Shown one piece after another: positions 42,277-51,938 of a stretch of DNA of 64,000 bases; the first letter of the stretch is position 1, and each line of letters begins with the position of its first letter. The stretch covers positions 1,597,390 to 1,661,389 of the forward strand of contig NZ_JAENHK010000010.1 in assembly GCF_016595215.1 (NCBI RefSeq). Reading direction: 5' to 3'. Source of the DNA: Chryseobacterium paridis (GTDB taxonomy: Bacteria > Bacteroidota > Bacteroidia > Flavobacteriales > Weeksellaceae). The notes below the pieces were generated by a model. The model saw only the letters and a list, made by a program, of their open reading frames with translations. It searched no databases and had not been told where the DNA came from. The position numbers and the translations under genes were made by a program.

Positions 42277-43440
42277 ATGAATTTAACTACTAAACTGCTT
42301 TTAGGAATTGGTTTTAGTGCTGGTTTTTTAGGCTATTCGCAAGATTTGAGTCAGGTAAGACCTGTACTAACCGGAGCTCCTTTTCTAAGAATTGCACCAG
42401 ATGCAAGATCTGGAGGTATGGGAGATCAAGGTGTGGTTACCTCTCCTGATGCATTCTCTCAATTCTGGAATGCGGCGAAATATCCTTTTAGCAGAACTAG
42501 TTCTTCTGTAGGCCTTAACTACACCCCTTATATGGGAAAACTGACAAATGATGTGTTCTTATTATATGGTGCTTTCCATAAATTCTTAGATCAGGATGAA
42601 AGATCTACGATCTCGGCGAGTATCTATTATTTCAATATGGGACAGGTAGACCTTACTCAATTGGTAGGTACGGAAGTTGCTTCGATGGGTACCTCAAAAC
42701 CAAATGAATTCTCAATTGATGTTGCCTACGCACTAAAACTTTCAGATTCTTACTCAATGGCTGTAACTGGTAGATTTATTCGTTCAGACTTAGCCGGAGG
42801 TTTCAACACAGATACAACTCTTAAACCTGCAAACTCTTTTGCGGTAGACGTTTCAGGATACTATTCATCTCCAAGATTCTCCAGTTTCGGAGGATATGAC
42901 GGTAAATTAAATGCTGGTTTTGCAATTCAAAACTTAGGTCCTAAACTAGACTATACCGGAAATGAAGAATCAAGATCTTATCTTCCTACTATGGCAAGAT
43001 TAGGGGTTGGTTATGATATGTACCTGGATGATGTCAATAAAATCGGACTTAGTGTAGAGGGATCTAAAATCTTAGTTCCAGGTTCAGAATTCATTGGAAT
43101 GGATCCAAATACGAGACAACCAATGTATGCGGTACCTAACGTAGGTCCTATTGCAGGAATCGGGAAATCATTCAAAAACAAAAACAGTATCATGTATAGT
43201 GGTGCTTTAGAATATTCATATGATAATGCTTTCGCTGTGAGAACAGGTTATTTCCGTGAAAGTGAAGAACAGGGAGCAAGACAATTTGCAACAGCAGGTA
43301 TTGGTTTGAAATACCGTTCTTTCGGATTAGACATTTCTTATCTGATCAATATGTCTAAAATCAATACAGCTTTAGATAACACTCTTCGTTTCGGTTTAAC
43401 CTGGAATATAGGAGATGAAACTTCCAATGTTGATTATTAA
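42277..43440 (+). CDS. porV: T9SS outer-membrane protein PorV
   Basis: A 387-residue FadL-like outer-membrane barrel with signal peptide MNLTTKLLLGIGFSAGFLGYSQ. The conserved start TGAPFLRIAPDARSGGMGDQGVVTSPDAFSQFWNAAKYPFS is the PorV/LptO signature. PorV carries cargo from the translocon to the attachment complex by binding the C-terminal signal. It lies 60 bases after porU and probably shares its transcript; a terminator hairpin follows. Confidence 0.96.
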   Translation: MNLTTKLLLGIGFSAGFLGYSQDLSQVRPVLTGAPFLRIAPDARSGGMGDQGVVTSPDAFSQFWNAAKYPFSRTSSSVGLNYTPYMGKLTNDVFLLYGAFHKFLDQDERSTISASIYYFNMGQVDLTQLVGTEVASMGTSKPNEFSIDVAYALKLSDSYSMAVTGRFIRSDLAGGFNTDTTLKPANSFAVDVSGYYSSPRFSSFGGYDGKLNAGFAIQNLGPKLDYTGNEESRSYLPTMARLGVGYDMYLDDVNKIGLSVEGSKILVPGSEFIGMDPNTRQPMYAVPNVGPIAGIGKSFKNKNSIMYSGALEYSYDNAFAVRTGYFRESEEQGARQFATAGIGLKYRSFGLDISYLINMSKINTALDNTLRFGLTWNIGDETSNVDY

Positions 43441-43465
43441 AAGAAATATAACAATTATGTTTAGA

Positions 43466-43492
43466 AAAGTCTCATATTTATGAGGCTTTTTT
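43466..43492 (+). terminator. Terminator of porV
   Basis: AAAAG-T-CTCAT / ATGAG-G-CTTTTTT with one T-G wobble and a short loop, about 26 bases after the porV stop. Confidence 0.75.
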
Positions 43493-43505
43493 GTTTTCCA
43501 ATAAT

Positions 43506-43513
43506 TATTTTTG
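43506..43513 (+). promoter_or_regulatory. -7 box four bases before the FUSC start codon
   Basis: TATTTTTG, exact consensus, with four bases between it and the ATG at 43518. The nearest TTG is 12 bases upstream. Confidence 0.5.
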
Positions 43514-43517
43514 TAAT

Positions 43518-45782
43518 ATGAACTATTCGGCGGAACTAAAAAAATTTGTAACCAGTCAATATGTATATTCTGCTATCAGAATAACATTAGCTACTGTATT
43601 GCCATGTTTGGTTCTCGCCCACTTTGGAATTTTAAAAGAATACTTCCTCTTCCCTTTGGGAACCAGTTTCGTAGCACTTACCGATCAACCAGGACCGTTT
43701 ATACGAAGAAGAAATGCATTAACATTTGCTATCTTCTGTTTTGTACTAGTAGCGCTTATAGCCAGTCTTGTCATGAATATCAAGGTTCTTGTCATTCTTG
43801 AAATCATTGTTTTTGCAATGTTCTTTTCATTAATTGGTGTTTATGGCCAAAGGTTAGCTGCAGTAGGGTCATTATCTTTGGTGGTATTGGCCATCTTCAT
43901 TGATGGGCATCTGACAGGAGAAAATATTTTTAAAAGTTTGCTCATTTTTGCTTCAGGTTGCATATGGTTTTTATTGATCTTCCTTATTGTAACTACGATA
44001 CAACCTTATAAACTGGCTAGCCAGATGATCGGTGAAAACTATCTTCAGCTGGCAGAGTTTTTAAAAATAAAAGCCAATTATTACCAGAAAAATCCTGATT
44101 TTGATAAATTAACCATTCAGGTTATCGCTAAACAGGTGGGAATTAAAAATCTTCAGGAGGAAACAAGGGAAACTGTTTTTAAGACAAGAACCATCGTTAA
44201 TGAATCTACCACCACCAGCAGATTATTGATGTTGATGTTTTTGAACTCGATGGACCTTCATGAAAAATTAATGACTTCTGAAAGTGATTACCAAAAGCTT
44301 CAGGAAAGTTTTAAAGATAGTATGATTCTGGTTAATATTCATGACTATCTTAATCTGCTCGCTGAGGAAATCACCAATATTGGAATCTCACTACAGCTAG
44401 GCACCAGGGCAAAACCTATTTTCGATCTGGATGTTGAATTAAGAAAACTAAATACCCAGTATTTCGACGTAAGGAATAAAAAAATCACGCCTGAAACGCT
44501 GGAAAATTTCATGATCCTTCGTCAGATCCTGATGCGTATCAGCGAAATCACTAAGGAAATCAATGAGATTTATAAAGTTTTCTCACAAAACATAAAATTA
44601 GCAAAGAGTCTTTCGACTGGATTAGATCTGAGAAAGTTTATGCCTAACGAGGAAAAACTTAATTTTAGAGTATTAAGAAATAATATATCTCTTTCATCTT
44701 CTCAGTTCCGCCATGCAATCCGTATCACCACGGCTCTATTGATAGGCTATCTTTTTTCGCTTTTTCAATTTTTAGGCATTGGTCATACCTATTGGATATT
44801 GATTACCATTACTGCTATATTAAAACCCGCCTATTCTATTACAAAGCAACGGAATGGACTTCGTTTGTACGGAACTATTGTAGGGGCGACTATAGCGTAT
44901 ATCATATTGCATTTTGTTCAAATCAATGCCATATTATTTGCAACGCTTCTAATAAGCATGATCCTTTGCTTTAGTTTATTAAAAGGAAGGTACTTTTGGG
45001 CAGTCTTATTTATGACCATCTATGTCTTTATGAGTTTCAATTTCCTGAGCCCCGGAAAAGTAGATATTATTTTTAAAGATAGAATTGTAGATACTGTGAT
45101 TGCCGGGATTATTGCATTCCTTGTAAGTTATATTGTGCTTCCGGTTTGGGAACACACGCAGAATCTTGACTTAATGAAAAAATCATCCGAAAGCAACCTC
45201 ATCTACTTCCAAAGTGTAATGTCAAAATTTCTACTCGAAAGTTTCGATCTGGAAGATTATAAGGTAAAGCGTAAAAATGCAATCATTTCATTGGCCAATC
45301 TTTCAGATAATTTCCAGAGGATGATTTCCGAACCTAAAAACCAACAAAAGAAACTCGAGGTCGTTCATCAGTTTGTGGCGACTTCTCATCTTATTACAGC
45401 ATACACTGCTTCGCTCTCCCAGTATTCAAAAAATGAGGAAAAATATCCTGAAATAGATGCAGAAAGCTGGAGCCGAAAAATCGAATCGGAAATGCAACAA
45501 ACTTCTGTTCTCCTCAAAGGTGAAAAGATCAATGAAGTATTGAAAATGGAAAGCCGTCTTGAACCCGAAGACTCTTCCATTGATGATTTGATGCTTAAAA
45601 GAAGAACCGAACTCGAGGAAAACGAGCCGTTAAATCTTAATGACCCGAACAAAATATCCCACCTCACTGAACTGAAAAATATTCATGATGTATTGGAACT
45701 TATTTATGACGTTGCCAAAGAACAGAGAAAGGTGATTGAAAAGTATAGAAATGAGTCTGAGCCTACTCCTCCACAATCGTAA
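43518..45782 (+). CDS. FUSC-family inner-membrane protein (YccS-like)
   Basis: A 754-residue protein; I chose ATG 43518 (MNYSAELKKFVTSQYVYSAIRITLATVLPC) over an in-frame TTG nine codons upstream. It has two groups of about six helices (residues about 20-165 and 395-545) each followed by a soluble helical part, the layout of fusaric-acid-resistance/YccS-YhfK proteins, which are putative efflux transporters without a known TolC partner. FFLFPLGTSFVALTDQPGPFIRRRNALTFA and YWILITITAILKPAYSITKQRNGLRLYGTIVG are family motifs. It overlaps the convergent phosphopantetheinyl transferase by 20 bases. Confidence 0.9.
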   Translation: MNYSAELKKFVTSQYVYSAIRITLATVLPCLVLAHFGILKEYFLFPLGTSFVALTDQPGPFIRRRNALTFAIFCFVLVALIASLVMNIKVLVILEIIVFAMFFSLIGVYGQRLAAVGSLSLVVLAIFIDGHLTGENIFKSLLIFASGCIWFLLIFLIVTTIQPYKLASQMIGENYLQLAEFLKIKANYYQKNPDFDKLTIQVIAKQVGIKNLQEETRETVFKTRTIVNESTTTSRLLMLMFLNSMDLHEKLMTSESDYQKLQESFKDSMILVNIHDYLNLLAEEITNIGISLQLGTRAKPIFDLDVELRKLNTQYFDVRNKKITPETLENFMILRQILMRISEITKEINEIYKVFSQNIKLAKSLSTGLDLRKFMPNEEKLNFRVLRNNISLSSSQFRHAIRITTALLIGYLFSLFQFLGIGHTYWILITITAILKPAYSITKQRNGLRLYGTIVGATIAYIILHFVQINAILFATLLISMILCFSLLKGRYFWAVLFMTIYVFMSFNFLSPGKVDIIFKDRIVDTVIAGIIAFLVSYIVLPVWEHTQNLDLMKKSSESNLIYFQSVMSKFLLESFDLEDYKVKRKNAIISLANLSDNFQRMISEPKNQQKKLEVVHQFVATSHLITAYTASLSQYSKNEEKYPEIDAESWSRKIESEMQQTSVLLKGEKINEVLKMESRLEPEDSSIDDLMLKRRTELEENEPLNLNDPNKISHLTELKNIHDVLELIYDVAKEQRKVIEKYRNESEPTPPQS

Positions 45783-46377
45783 AGCAGTAATCATCAAAAA
45801 ACTCTACCCGGGCTTTGAATTCATCCGAAAACTGATCATCATATACACGACAGCTTATTTTATGAAGATTCTTTAATTCGAAGGGTTTCACCTCGTAGTT
45901 CTTTTTTAAAGACCAGTACTTAGAATGGTGAATTTTATACATACTTTCCTTCACACTCCAGATAATAGTATAATACGTACTTGCTATATCGTTGGGGATA
46001 AAACCTCTCTCATTTTCATAAGTAAACTTATCAATAACCCGCATTATTTTAGGATTGAACTTTTCAATGTCAATTCCTATTTTCTTTTTTGAGATAGCAA
46101 TAGCGGCAAAAGGAAAAGAATGGGTAATGGAAATTTCTGCATCTTTTGGAGAAAGAAAAGGTTCCCTCTCATTGTAAAGTATTTTTGAATTGGGCTTTAA
46201 TCCTTTTAAAAGTTTACGAACCATTAAGACTTCCAATAGTTTCTTAGGGTGGTAGTCTTTTACTTTTTCTGCATTTTCAGGTTCCAAAAGATCGTTAATA
46301 TCTAACTCTTCACTCTCATCATGTTTCCAAACAAGAATTGTAGCGGTATCATCTGAAAAATCTCGGTAAAGGGGCAT
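45763..46377 (-). CDS. 4'-phosphopantetheinyl transferase superfamily protein
   Basis: A 204-residue protein of the Sfp/Gsp type. The magnesium-binding motif GIDIEKF and the second motif WSVKESMYKIHH are clear, with SITHSFPFAAIAIS as the preceding conserved block. It transfers the phosphopantetheine arm of CoA to carrier proteins of fatty-acid, polyketide or peptide synthesis. No carrier protein or synthase gene is nearby, so the target is unknown; in Bacteroidota such proteins often coexist with AcpS. Confidence 0.9.
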   Translation of the reverse strand: MPLYRDFSDDTATILVWKHDESEELDINDLLEPENAEKVKDYHPKKLLEVLMVRKLLKGLKPNSKILYNEREPFLSPKDAEISITHSFPFAAIAISKKKIGIDIEKFNPKIMRVIDKFTYENERGFIPNDIASTYYTIIWSVKESMYKIHHSKYWSLKKNYEVKPFELKNLHKISCRVYDDQFSDEFKARVEFFDDYCFTIVEE

Positions 46378-46565
46378 TGTTTTTTATTGGATAAAAGTAG
46401 TAAAAAGAAAATTAATAAAAATGTAATATGAGAAGAAGAAAGCAGGGAGAAAGAAGATAATGAAAGCATTTTAAAACAGCTTTCTAAATTGTGATTATAA
46501 ACAAAAAATTTTTATTCTTAACCTCTATACACTTCTATCTTCCCGCTTCCTGCCCCATATCTTAT

Positions 46566-47096
46566 TTATTTTGACTGGTGGTTAACATCATTTCGATGCT
46601 CCAGAATTTCCAGATTTTCATCTACAAAATAAGCACTTCCAAATCCGTTAACATAGGAACCTTTTGTTGGGTGTAAAGCAATAAGAATAAAATCTTTCAT
46701 TTCAGAAATAACATCCACCACTTTTCCGTGAGTTTCTTTAAGTTTTGCAATGACATTATTCCAGTTATCAGAATCTCTTTCTATCTGGGAAGTTGTGGCT
46801 TCAATTGTTAAACGCTCACGCGCATAGATCTGTTTGGTAGCAGATTCATCCTCAATAAACATCATTGAAGTTTTTCTTCCTTCAGCAAGATTCTTGGTAT
46901 GTCTGGCCATAAAAGAGACCAGAATATAGAAGGTATTGTCTACTTGTACAAAAGGTGCATAACTGGAGTTTGGATTTCCATCAGCATCTACAGTAGCTAA
47001 AATTACACTTTTAGTACTTGCTATCAATTCTTTTACTTTTGGTGCTAGCGGTTTTGCTTTTTTCTGAGCATCGTCAGGCGTATTCGTATGATCCAT
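46566..47096 (-). CDS. HugZ-like heme utilisation protein (PNPOx split-barrel fold)
   Basis: I prefer ATG 47096 (MDHTNTPDDAQKKAKPLAPKVKELIASTKSVILATVDADGNPNSSYAPF); seven extra codons upstream add nothing. The 176-residue product is a flavin-reductase-like split barrel of the pyridoxamine-oxidase family, and its end HPTKGSYVNGFGSAYFVDE matches the HugZ C-terminal loop that supplies a heme-binding His. HugZ enzymes degrade heme in an oxygen-dependent way. No heme uptake gene is adjacent. A -7 box TATTTTTG lies at 47122-47115. Confidence 0.82.
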   Translation of the reverse strand: MDHTNTPDDAQKKAKPLAPKVKELIASTKSVILATVDADGNPNSSYAPFVQVDNTFYILVSFMARHTKNLAEGRKTSMMFIEDESATKQIYARERLTIEATTSQIERDSDNWNNVIAKLKETHGKVVDVISEMKDFILIALHPTKGSYVNGFGSAYFVDENLEILEHRNDVNHQSK

Positions 47097-47214
47097 TGTA
47101 TAAAATTTACAACGCAAAAATAGTTTATTTAGAGTAAATAAAAATAATTTAAAACCATGTATAATCTCATCAACTGAACTTCCTGTGTCGTTTTTATATC
47201 TTAATTATTAATCG

Positions 47215-47222
47215 TAATTTTG
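47215..47222 (+). promoter_or_regulatory. -7 box of ahcY
   Basis: TAATTTTG, exact consensus, 40 bases before the ATG; no TTG at the ideal distance. Confidence 0.5.
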
Positions 47223-47262
47223 CACTTCATTATCAATCGAATTTAAACTTATTCATTAACAT

Positions 47263-48579
47263 ATGAGTACTACAACACAATACGTTCCTTATAAAGTTAA
47301 GGATATTTCTCTAGCAGAATGGGGAAGAAAAGAAATTACTCTTGCTGAGGCAGAGATGCCTGGTTTGATGTCTATTCGTGAAGAATATGGCCCGTCTCAA
47401 CCCCTAAAAGGAGCAAGAATTGCCGGATGTCTTCACATGACAATCCAGACTGCCGTGCTTATCGAGACATTAGTAGCTTTAGGTGCTGAAGTTACCTGGT
47501 CTTCTTGTAATATTTTCTCTACACAAGATCATGCTGCTGCTGCTATTGCTGCTGCAGGAATTCCTGTTTACGCCTGGAAAGGTTTAAATGAAGAAGAATT
47601 CGACTGGTGTATAGAGCAGACTTTATTCTTTGGTGAAGACAGAAAACCATTGAATATGATCCTTGACGATGGTGGAGATCTTACAAACATGGTATTTGAT
47701 AAATATCCTCAGTTTACAAAAGATATTAAAGGACTTTCTGAAGAAACAACTACCGGAGTACACAGATTGTACGAAAGAATGAAGAACGGAACTTTAGTAA
47801 TGCCTGCAATCAACGTAAATGATTCAGTTACTAAATCTAAATTTGACAATAAATATGGTTGTAAAGAATCTGCAGTAGATGCTGTAAGAAGAGCTACAGA
47901 CTTAATGTTGGCTGGTAAAAGAGTGGTAGTTTGTGGTTATGGAGATGTAGGTAAAGGTACTGCTGCTTCTTTCAGAGGAGCTGGTTCTATCGTTACTGTT
48001 ACAGAGATCGATCCAATTTGTGCTTTACAAGCTGCAATGGATGGTTACGAAGTAAAAAGATTAGATACTGTAGTTGATAATGCAGATATCATCATCACCA
48101 CTACTGGTAACTTCAACATTGTAAGAGGAGAGCATTTCCTTAAAATGAAAGATAAAGCTGTAGTTTGTAATATCGGTCACTTCGATAACGAAATTGACAT
48201 GGCTTGGTTAAACGAAAACTACGGTTCTACAAAATCTGAAGTTAAACCACAAGTAGACATCTATACATTGGAGGGAGGTAAAGAGGTTATTATCCTTGCA
48301 GAAGGTAGACTTGTAAACCTTGGATGTGCAACCGGACACCCAAGTTTTGTAATGTCAAACTCTTTCTCTAACCAGACATTGGCTCAAATCGAATTATGGA
48401 ATAATTCTGCAGCTTATGGAAACGAAGTATATATGTTACCAAAACATTTAGATGAAAAAGTAGCCGCTTTACACCTTAAGAAATTAAGTGTTGAGCTTGA
48501 AACTCTTTCTCCTGAACAAGCTGAGTATATCGGTGTAGATGTAAAAGGTCCATTCAAACCGGAATACTACAGATACTAG
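47263..48579 (+). CDS. ahcY: Adenosylhomocysteinase
   Basis: A 438-residue NAD-dependent enzyme that splits S-adenosylhomocysteine into homocysteine and adenosine, relieving inhibition of methyltransferases. Clear family stretches: [64 protein letters not shown], the cofactor motif [50 protein letters not shown] and the C-terminal KxxYRY (FKPEYYRY). Full length. The gene stands alone with its own terminator. Confidence 0.98.
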   Translation: MSTTTQYVPYKVKDISLAEWGRKEITLAEAEMPGLMSIREEYGPSQPLKGARIAGCLHMTIQTAVLIETLVALGAEVTWSSCNIFSTQDHAAAAIAAAGIPVYAWKGLNEEEFDWCIEQTLFFGEDRKPLNMILDDGGDLTNMVFDKYPQFTKDIKGLSEETTTGVHRLYERMKNGTLVMPAINVNDSVTKSKFDNKYGCKESAVDAVRRATDLMLAGKRVVVCGYGDVGKGTAASFRGAGSIVTVTEIDPICALQAAMDGYEVKRLDTVVDNADIIITTTGNFNIVRGEHFLKMKDKAVVCNIGHFDNEIDMAWLNENYGSTKSEVKPQVDIYTLEGGKEVIILAEGRLVNLGCATGHPSFVMSNSFSNQTLAQIELWNNSAAYGNEVYMLPKHLDEKVAALHLKKLSVELETLSPEQAEYIGVDVKGPFKPEYYRY

Positions 48580-48599
48580 ATTTAAATTAAAACAATATA

Positions 48600-48632
48600 C
48601 AATCCCATTATTCAAAATAGTGGGATTTTTTA
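48600..48632 (+). terminator. Terminator of ahcY
   Basis: AATCCCA-TTA / TAG-TGGGATT with one mismatch, followed by TTTTTT. Confidence 0.8.
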
Positions 48633-48690
48633 TTGATAATATTTTTAAACCTGATAAGTATTCTATACTTTTGCCAGCAAAAAAAAGAGA

Positions 48691-49485
48691 ATGAAAAAGT
48701 ATTTATTTCTAGGATTAATGGGCTCAGCTGCAATTTTCACTAGCTGTAGTAGTAATGATGATAATAACATTAGTGAAAAAAAATTATTATTAAGTAAGAT
48801 CACTACAACTTATTATGATAATCCTGCTAATCCTGAAACTAATGTATCAACACTGGAATATAATACTCAGGGAGAACTTATAAAAACGCTATCTGACGGA
48901 AGAGTTTCCACTTTTGAATATAGTAATGGAAAACCAACAAAAGTAAATTACTACAACAATCATCAGACGTTGGAATATTATACTGTTTTTTACTATAATG
49001 CAGATAAATTGGTCAATATCAAAGCCATTTACACAAATCCAAATTCCAACAGAAAAAGTACTTATACTTATAATGCAAACGGTCAACTTACATCTTCCAC
49101 TCTTTGTCAGTCAGAAGACTGTTCTAATCCTAGTTCAAATTCATTCACATATAATGGAGACAATGTTTTAACGGAAACTTACGTAATGGGAGGAACAATT
49201 GCCTTTTCCACTAAAAGAGAATTTTCTTATGATGATCAATTAAACCCTTTCACAAATACTAACAAGTATTTAAAAATCATGATGGAAGGAGCCTATAACT
49301 TAAGTAAAAACAATTATACTATTGAAAAAGTAAGCTACAAAAATAGTGATGGTGCATGGATTCAAAATCAAACGATTACTTATAGTACACAATACAATAG
49401 CTCTCATTTACCTGTACAGGTTATTGGAAAGGAAGCTGATGGGACAACTTCTGTGCGATACAACTATGAATATATTACACAGTAA
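48691..49485 (+). CDS. Lipoprotein with YD/RHS-like repeats
   Basis: A 264-residue protein with a lipoprotein signal MKKYLFLGLMGSAAIFTSCSS (Cys19) and a Ser/Asn/Asp tether (SSNDDNNIS). The body is made of degenerate beta repeats of YD type: LEYNTQGELIKTLSDGR, FEYSNGKPTKVNYY, FYYNADKLVNIKAIY, YTYNANGQLTSST, FTYNGDNVLTETYV, REFSYDDQLNPFT, YNYEYITQ. This looks like the DUF4595/RHS-repeat outer-surface proteins common in Bacteroidota; it is too small to be an RHS toxin. A -7 box TACTTTTG lies at 48666-48673 and a terminator follows. Role unknown. Confidence 0.8.
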   Translation: MKKYLFLGLMGSAAIFTSCSSNDDNNISEKKLLLSKITTTYYDNPANPETNVSTLEYNTQGELIKTLSDGRVSTFEYSNGKPTKVNYYNNHQTLEYYTVFYYNADKLVNIKAIYTNPNSNRKSTYTYNANGQLTSSTLCQSEDCSNPSSNSFTYNGDNVLTETYVMGGTIAFSTKREFSYDDQLNPFTNTNKYLKIMMEGAYNLSKNNYTIEKVSYKNSDGAWIQNQTITYSTQYNSSHLPVQVIGKEADGTTSVRYNYEYITQ

Positions 49486-49502
49486 AACTTACACCTTTAT
49501 AG

Positions 49503-49532
49503 AAACTCTCCAATTTTTAGAGAGTTTTTTAT
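49503..49532 (+). terminator. Terminator of the YD-repeat lipoprotein gene
   Basis: Stem AAACTCTC / GAGAGTTT with a 9-base loop and T run, 18 bases after the stop. Confidence 0.85.
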
Positions 49533-49578
49533 TTTAGAAAATATCTGGCAAGCCCAATTGAGATGTATTTATTTTTCA

Positions 49579-49665
49579 GGAGCTATTTCCCGCTATCCGC
49601 TAATACTCCTCGCGCCAACCTTCTCCCTTACTCTTGCTGCGGGGTAACCGCTATTATCGGGGCTA
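49579..49665. repeat. Structured GC-richer intergenic element
   Basis: An 87-base block, much richer in G and C than its surroundings, that begins GGAGCTATTTCCCGC and ends TTATCGGGGCTA. I recall closely similar blocks between genes in many flavobacterial genomes, with a variable middle. The ends pair (AGC/GCT and CCCG/CGGG) and CCGCTA/ACCGCTAT phrases recur inside. No reading frame. It lies between a terminator and the yiaA promoter. Confidence 0.65.
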
Positions 49666-49748
49666 AAGATCAGCATCCACAATACCTTACCTCCAATTAT
49701 AGATAAAAAAAGTATATATTTGGCATCCTAAACAAAACATTATAATTA

Positions 49749-50141
49749 ATGAAAAAACAAAAAGTATCAAATGCATTCGTAGCAGCGTCTTGGATCGCAT
49801 TGGGAGCAGGAATGATCGGCTTTATTGTTGGACTTGCAAGAGCTGAGATGCAGCTCAATGAAAAAGGATATTATTTTACGATCCTTTTATATGGATTATT
49901 TGCAGTAGTTTCTTTGCAGAAGGCTGTTCGTGACAAATTGGAAAACATTCCCGTAACCGATATTTATTATGGAATCTGTTGGTTTGCTACTCTATCTTCT
50001 ATTGTTTTACTTGCAATAGGTCTCTGGAATGCTACTATTCTCCCAAGTGAAAAAGGATTTTATGCCTTTGCATTTTTACTGGCGCTTTTTGGAGCTATTT
50101 CTGTTCAGAAAAACACAAGAGATAATATGTCTCAGGAGTAA
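49749..50141 (+). CDS. yiaA: YiaA/YiaB-type inner-membrane protein
   Basis: A 130-residue protein with four membrane helices arranged as two repeats of the YiaAB two-helix domain (FVAASWIALGAGMIGFIVGL ... EKGYYFTILLYGLFAVVSLQKAVRD and IYYGICWFATLSSIVLLAIGLWN ... EKGFYAFAFLLALFGAISVQKNTRD). The LNEKGYYF and PSEKGFYAF loops show the internal duplication. Function in the family is unknown. A -7 box TATATTTG is at 49715-49722. Confidence 0.9.
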   Translation: MKKQKVSNAFVAASWIALGAGMIGFIVGLARAEMQLNEKGYYFTILLYGLFAVVSLQKAVRDKLENIPVTDIYYGICWFATLSSIVLLAIGLWNATILPSEKGFYAFAFLLALFGAISVQKNTRDNMSQE

Positions 50142-50289
50142 TATGCAAATATTTCACAAATTAAAGATAAATTCAAATATTTATTCTAAAATATAGAAAA
50201 AGAATAAAATAAATCAATTATAACAATAAACTCTTCAAAAATTTGGAGAGTTTCTTATTTTCATTATCTTTATTTCACAAAATATTGAT

Positions 50290-51930
50290 ATGCATAGAAA
50301 ATTTTTATCTTTTATTCTAGCCATTTTCTTTTTTCAATCTGCACTCGCTCAAGACGAATTTATTACCATCTGGAAACCTAATGTTCCGGCTATTACTCCA
50401 CCGATCGATCTTATTGCTCCCAATCTAGCCGGTAATAATCAGATATGGTTCCCCGGAATTGGAGAAAACTATACGATCAACTGGGAAGAAGTTGGTTATC
50501 CTCAGCATAACGGAACAATGCCTAACGTAACCTCAACCAGTCAGGTTTTTATAGATTTCGGAACCTCACTAAATCCTGATCAGGCTAACGCGACTTATAA
50601 AGTAAAAGTAACCAATGGAAATGGTACTTTTAAGCAAATCCGATTCGGTGATCCTGAAATTCTTAATGTTCCCTCTCCATATTTGGTCATCTTCTGGCAT
50701 TGCAGAGGAAGCATCGATAAGATTACAGAAATTTCTCAATGGGGAAATATTAATTGGACATCGATGAATAATGCCTTTAGTAATTGCAGGAATCTTCAGG
50801 TTACGGCTACTGACAGCCCCAAGCTATCCAATGTAGAGGATGCTTCATTCATGTTTTATGGAAATTCCGCATTTAATGGCAATCTATCTATGACAGCATG
50901 GAATACATCTCATATAAAAAAATTCACATACATGTTTGGCCATGTTTCTAACTCTGCTTCTGCAGCCGTTGATAATTTCAATTTGCCTATCGGATCATGG
51001 GATATGTCCTCTGCCGAAGATATCAGCTATATGTTTTTCCACAGAAGATCATTTAACCAAAATATAAACAACTGGAATACTTCCAAGGTCACCACAATGG
51101 CTCATACATTTGAAAATTGCTATACATTCAATCAACCTCTTGATAACTGGAATACTTCAAAGGTTACTAATATGACTTATTTATTTCATTTCATTCCTGA
51201 ATTTAACCAACCTATCGGCAATTGGGATACATCTAATGTCACCAATTTCAGTCATATGTTCCATAATTGTATTGCTTTTAATCAACCGCTTGACAACTGG
51301 GACACCAGTAAAGGAACGACAATGGAAATGTTATTTACAGGCGCTTCTTCATTTAATCAACCCTTGGGTAATTGGAATACCAGTCTGGTAGGAACAATGC
51401 TTTTCACTTTTCTCGATGCCATAAGTTTCGATCAGTCTCTGGAAAACTGGAATCTCTCTTCTTTAACTATTGGCGATCAAATGATCAAAAACTCTGGTTT
51501 AAAATGTGAAAATTACAGCAAAACAATTTCCGGATGGGCCAATAATCCAAGTACTCCTAACAATATCAATCTGGTATCTACTGCACCATTGGTATATTCT
51601 CCAGATGTTGTCAATGAAAGAAATATACTCATCAGTAAAGGATGGATTTTCAATGGTGACACTCTCGGAGGAGAGTGCAGGCTATTAGGAGTTTCGGAAA
51701 ATCAATTCAATAATCTTTCTATTTACCCAAATCCCGCTAAAGACTTTATTTATATTAAAAATATAAAAGCCCCTGGAAGTTATAAAGTAGTAGACATGTC
51801 AGGAAGAATTCTGATTCAGAATCTATTAAACAATGAAGAAGTCGATATAAGTTCCTTAACGAAAGGAAATTACATTTTACAAATCACTTCAAAAGATAAA
51901 ATCCAATCCTTAAAATTCATTAAAAAATAA
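50290..51930 (+). CDS. DUF285/BspA-like surface protein with T9SS sorting domain, copy 1
   Basis: A 546-residue protein: signal peptide (MHRKFLSFILAIFFFQSALAQ), an N-terminal domain of about 120 residues that starts DEFITIWKPNVP and contains NWEEVGYPQHNGT and IDFGTSLNP, then about eight 25-residue repeats of the pattern FNQPLDNWNTSKVTNMxxMFxxA (DUF285, first known from Mycoplasma lipoproteins). It ends in a type A T9SS sorting domain (NLSIYPNPAKDFIYIKN...VVDMSGRI...LTKGNYILQI). It should be exported and anchored by PorU/PorV machinery. It is the first of three paralogues in a likely operon; the next ATG is 9 bases after its stop. Confidence 0.88.
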   Translation: MHRKFLSFILAIFFFQSALAQDEFITIWKPNVPAITPPIDLIAPNLAGNNQIWFPGIGENYTINWEEVGYPQHNGTMPNVTSTSQVFIDFGTSLNPDQANATYKVKVTNGNGTFKQIRFGDPEILNVPSPYLVIFWHCRGSIDKITEISQWGNINWTSMNNAFSNCRNLQVTATDSPKLSNVEDASFMFYGNSAFNGNLSMTAWNTSHIKKFTYMFGHVSNSASAAVDNFNLPIGSWDMSSAEDISYMFFHRRSFNQNINNWNTSKVTTMAHTFENCYTFNQPLDNWNTSKVTNMTYLFHFIPEFNQPIGNWDTSNVTNFSHMFHNCIAFNQPLDNWDTSKGTTMEMLFTGASSFNQPLGNWNTSLVGTMLFTFLDAISFDQSLENWNLSSLTIGDQMIKNSGLKCENYSKTISGWANNPSTPNNINLVSTAPLVYSPDVVNERNILISKGWIFNGDTLGGECRLLGVSENQFNNLSIYPNPAKDFIYIKNIKAPGSYKVVDMSGRILIQNLLNNEEVDISSLTKGNYILQITSKDKIQSLKFIKK

Positions 51931-51938
51931 TAAATACT

